In this document: one piece after another, positions 63,368 to 64,000 of the stretch
Numbering within the stretch: position 1 is the stretch's first letter
Layout of the letters: every line of letters starts with the position of its first letter
Origin: Winogradskyella eckloniae
GTDB lineage: Bacteria; Bacteroidota; Bacteroidia; Flavobacteriales; Flavobacteriaceae
Assembly: GCF_013249045.1 (NCBI RefSeq)
Contig: NZ_JABRWP010000001.1
Coordinates: forward strand, 558,001-622,000
Direction: 5' to 3'
Length of the DNA: 64,000 nucleotides
Made by a program: the position numbers and the translations under genes
Notes under the pieces: model-generated
Told to the model about the DNA's origin: nothing
What the model saw: only the letters and a program-made list of their open reading frames with translations
Databases searched by the model: none

Positions 63368-63423
63368 ATTATAATTATTTTAAAAATTTAAATTAGAGAT
63401 TCGATATGCTAATATTCCTTTTT

Positions 63424-63453
63424 TTTAGTGAGTATGATATTTTTTTTAGTGAA
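63424..63453 (-). promoter_or_regulatory. Paired LytTR-type boxes upstream of the LytTR regulator
   Basis: TTTAGTGAG at 63424-63432 and TTTAGTGAA at 63445-63453 (21-bp period), 57 bp before the regulator's start codon. The CTTTAC core seen at the other three genes is not found here. Confidence 0.6.
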
Positions 63454-63465
63454 TGTTTCTTTTTG

Positions 63466-64000
63466 TTAAAGTAAGTTGTATTTCGTTATTTTTAATGTGG
63501 CTATAGTGCCTTTCTGTATTTCGGACTGATAATTTAAGGATGCTTTTAGCTTTTTTGATAAGGCTTTCATCAATGTAATTCCAAATGATGTATTTTTTAT
63601 TTCACCTTCAAATCCTTTGCCATTATCAATTACGTTGAGGATTAGGTTCTCAGCATCTTTATAGAACTTTATAATTATTTTACTTTCTTCAGTGACTTCA
63701 TCAAAGGCATGTTTAAGCGTATTGACAATTAGTTCGTTTAAAATTAGTCCTATCGGTGTTGTAGTTTCAATGTCTAAAACCAAAGGTTCAATGTCAAGTT
63801 CGTAAGAAATAGGTTGAGATTTGAACTGATGACTTTCAAAAATATCAGTGACCAAATCATTAAAATAATCTTTGGTGTTTATTCCAATCAATTCGTCTTT
63901 GTTGTATAATCTTTGATGTATTAAAACCATAGAGCGGACTCTGTTTTCGGCTTCTTTTATAGCAATTTTGGCTTCTTTATCTTCTACGTTTTCAGATTGT
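63466..64000 (-). CDS. Histidine kinase, 3' part (runs off the window)
   Basis: C-terminal part of a sensor kinase of the HisKA_2 type. The frame stays open to the window edge, giving about 178 residues. The dimerisation/phosphoacceptor region ends in KEAENRVRSMVLIHQRLYN with the His in HQRLY nearby. The ATPase domain shows the N box NELIVNTLKHAF and G box DNGKGFEG, then GITLMKALSKKL. The Met at 63930 is internal, not the start. It is directly upstream of the LytTR regulator gene and is its likely partner. The sensor region lies outside the window. Confidence 0.9.
   Translation of the reverse strand, partial: QSENVEDKEAKIAIKEAENRVRSMVLIHQRLYNKDELIGINTKDYFNDLVTDIFESHQFKSQPISYELDIEPLVLDIETTTPIGLILNELIVNTLKHAFDEVTEESKIIIKFYKDAENLILNVIDNGKGFEGEIKNTSFGITLMKALSKKLKASLNYQSEIQKGTIATLKITKYNLL

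Noticed and set aside
63466..63930. A complete 154-residue ATPase-domain protein
   Set aside because: The frame continues to the window edge with kinase sequence (KEAENRVRSM), so the Met at 63930 is internal to a larger histidine kinase.

Overview
The window looks like a chromosomal segment of a member of the Flavobacteriaceae (Bacteroidetes). The evidence is the AT-rich DNA, promoters with a TAnnTTTG -7 element, almost no Shine-Dalgarno sites, an N-terminal RFCxxC 'TonB' protein, ExbB/ExbD/ExbD with an interposed membrane gene, DUF5686-type and PorT-like beta-barrels, and the gene order rplM-rpsI-rpsB-tsf-pyrH-frr. No rRNA, CRISPR array, transposase or phage integrase gene was seen. There is one tRNA gene, tRNA-Ser(GGA).

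Layout. 1-7.8 kb: partial dxs, a TonB-like protein, tadA, a lipoprotein, a cold-shock protein, a ClC chloride channel with an altered gate, and aspS. 7.9-14.8 kb: a self-contained multidrug efflux operon (tetR, tolC-like, adaptor, RND pump) with a clear operator over its promoter, facing a polyprenyl synthase gene. 16.1-20.8 kb: sucA-sucB (2-oxoglutarate dehydrogenase). 20.8-22.4 kb: two tandem small transcription units with identical palindromes beside a NarL-type response regulator, then a retropepsin-like protease. 22.5-27.7 kb: tatD, asparaginase, tRNA-Ser, an ExbB/ExbD proton channel set and a PorT-like barrel. 27.7-40.6 kb: a long minus-strand housekeeping block (rplM, rpsI, rpsB, tsf, pyrH, frr, a DUF5686-like barrel, an MMPL exporter, asnS, rpoN, a divergent PAP2-like protein, tsaC).

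40.7-52.6 kb is more accessory: a CsgG-like/TPR pair, an ABC-F protein, a broken DUF559 endonuclease gene among repeated GTCCCC elements, and a two-gene McrBC-like restriction system set 15 bp behind polA and probably read through from it.

52.8-64 kb is the most unusual part. A LytTR response regulator with its histidine kinase (cut by the window end) sits beside three secreted or surface proteins: a 1312-residue YadA-head/S74 fibre, a 357-residue tail-collar fibre with seven HxH motifs, and a beta-helix protein. All three genes and the regulator have paired 9-bp boxes TTTAGTGA(A/G) spaced exactly 21 bp start to start, the geometry of LytTR sites. In the three target promoters the boxes are a fixed distance from a shared core promoter. 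The two fibre genes come from a tandem duplication that also copied the 3' end of an aldehyde dehydrogenase gene, now a decaying pseudogene. I read this as a LytTR-controlled surface-fibre cassette in which promoter and signal peptide are kept and the passenger changes. Control by the LytTR protein is inferred from site geometry and has not been shown.
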